Positions 63,810 through 64,000 of a DNA stretch of 64,000 nucleotides are shown here, piece after piece. Made by a program: the position numbers and the translations under genes. The notes under the pieces are model-generated. The model was not told where the DNA came from and ran no database searches. It saw only the letters and a program-made list of their open reading frames with translations. The first letter of the stretch is position 1, and each line of letters begins with the position of its first letter. Origin of the DNA: Gammaproteobacteria bacterium (GTDB lineage: Bacteria > Pseudomonadota > Gammaproteobacteria > Pseudomonadales > Azotimanducaceae); the NCBI GenBank assembly GCA_012960535.1, contig DUBB01000010.1, positions 1 to 64,000 on the forward strand, in the 5' to 3' direction.

Positions 63810-64000
63810 GCAGTATAAACCCGACAGCTGCTAAACCACCGGCCGTGAGCGCATACGGCAATTGCGTTCTTACATGATCAATGTGGTCCGTTGCTGAGGC
63901 CATCGAGGCCACCACTGTGGTGTCGCTAATCGGCGAAGCATGATCACCAAAGATGCCCCCCGAAATAGCAGCTGCGAGCAGCAAAGGTACCGACAGATCG
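63793..64000 (-). CDS. C-terminal part of an NhaC-type Na+/H+ antiporter, cut by window edge
   Basis: The frame enters from the right edge and ends at the TAA at 63795-63793. It reads AAAISGGIFGDHASPISDTT and DHIDHVRTQLPYAL, hallmark stretches of NhaC-family antiporters, then a last membrane helix (GGLAAVGFILLSLWI). The beginning lies beyond position 64000. The 3' ends of this gene and the serine hydrolase overlap. Confidence 0.88.
   Translation of the reverse strand, partial: DLSVPLLLAAAISGGIFGDHASPISDTTVVASMASATDHIDHVRTQLPYALTAGGLAAVGFILLSLWI

Overview
The window is bacterial chromosome, most likely from a marine or oligotrophic gammaproteobacterium. Pointers are a YbiT-type ABC-F protein, the tldD/pmbA pair, a TonB-dependent receptor next to a TPR-sulfotransferase, and many dioxygenases, hydrolases and secondary transporters of heterotrophic marine Gammaproteobacteria. 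No rRNA, tRNA, CRISPR array, prophage or intact insertion sequence was seen, so the taxon is an inference from gene content only.
Layout. 1-6.4 kb: a truncated N-terminus, an epoxide hydrolase, then a TonB-dependent receptor and a TPR-sulfotransferase separated by a clear terminator. 7-8.6 kb: ybiT. 8.6-9.8 kb: a decayed, gene-poor stretch. 9.8-16.7 kb: acyl-CoA racemase/CoA-transferase, arsenite methyltransferase, tldD-pmbA and a GFA-type protein. 16.7-17.4 kb: a REP/MITE-like inverted repeat beside a frameshifted DsbD-N-domain remnant. 17.6-25.1 kb: an exported FAH-fold protein, an oxidoreductase / aldo-keto reductase / TauD-type dioxygenase operon, a dicarboxylate symporter and an NRAMP-like transporter. 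26-32.4 kb: an FrsA-like esterase, then an MBL hydrolase / flavin amine oxidase / MFS operon followed by a Rieske-type oxygenase that has lost half of its Rieske ligands. 32.7-40.7 kb: shikimate kinase, purple acid phosphatase plus TPR protein, a lipoprotein, a GH3 glycosidase and a Baeyer-Villiger monooxygenase. 40.9-44 kb: RidA, YtcJ-type amidohydrolase and PhyH dioxygenase on the minus strand. 44.4-48.2 kb: FGGY kinase, deacetylase and SelA/DgaE-like PLP enzyme. 48.4-59.5 kb: a tryptophan-catabolism block with arylformamidase, arylsulfatase, kynA, kynU, a nitrilase, a gentisate-dioxygenase-like bicupin, FAH hydrolase, an IclR regulator and an NSS symporter. 59.9-64 kb: alkylsulfatase, dapF, a class-C-type serine hydrolase and the end of an NhaC antiporter.
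How the genes work together. The tryptophan block reads as uptake (NSS symporter), ring opening (KynA), deformylation (arylformamidase) and cleavage to anthranilate plus alanine (KynU). A non-standard lower branch follows, with a nitrilase-family enzyme, a ring-cleaving bicupin and an FAH-type C-C hydrolase. The kinase/deacetylase/PLP cluster looks like amino-sugar-acid catabolism.
The most unusual signal is not a gene. At least nine places carry short tandem duplications whose unit sequences are unrelated but whose period is almost always 13 bp (14 or 15 in a few). They sit mainly between genes and at gene ends, and one 14-bp copy appears to have frameshifted a small gene. Together with scattered elements sharing a GTCAGAGTAA-like core, this suggests a genome that repeatedly generates short tandem duplications.
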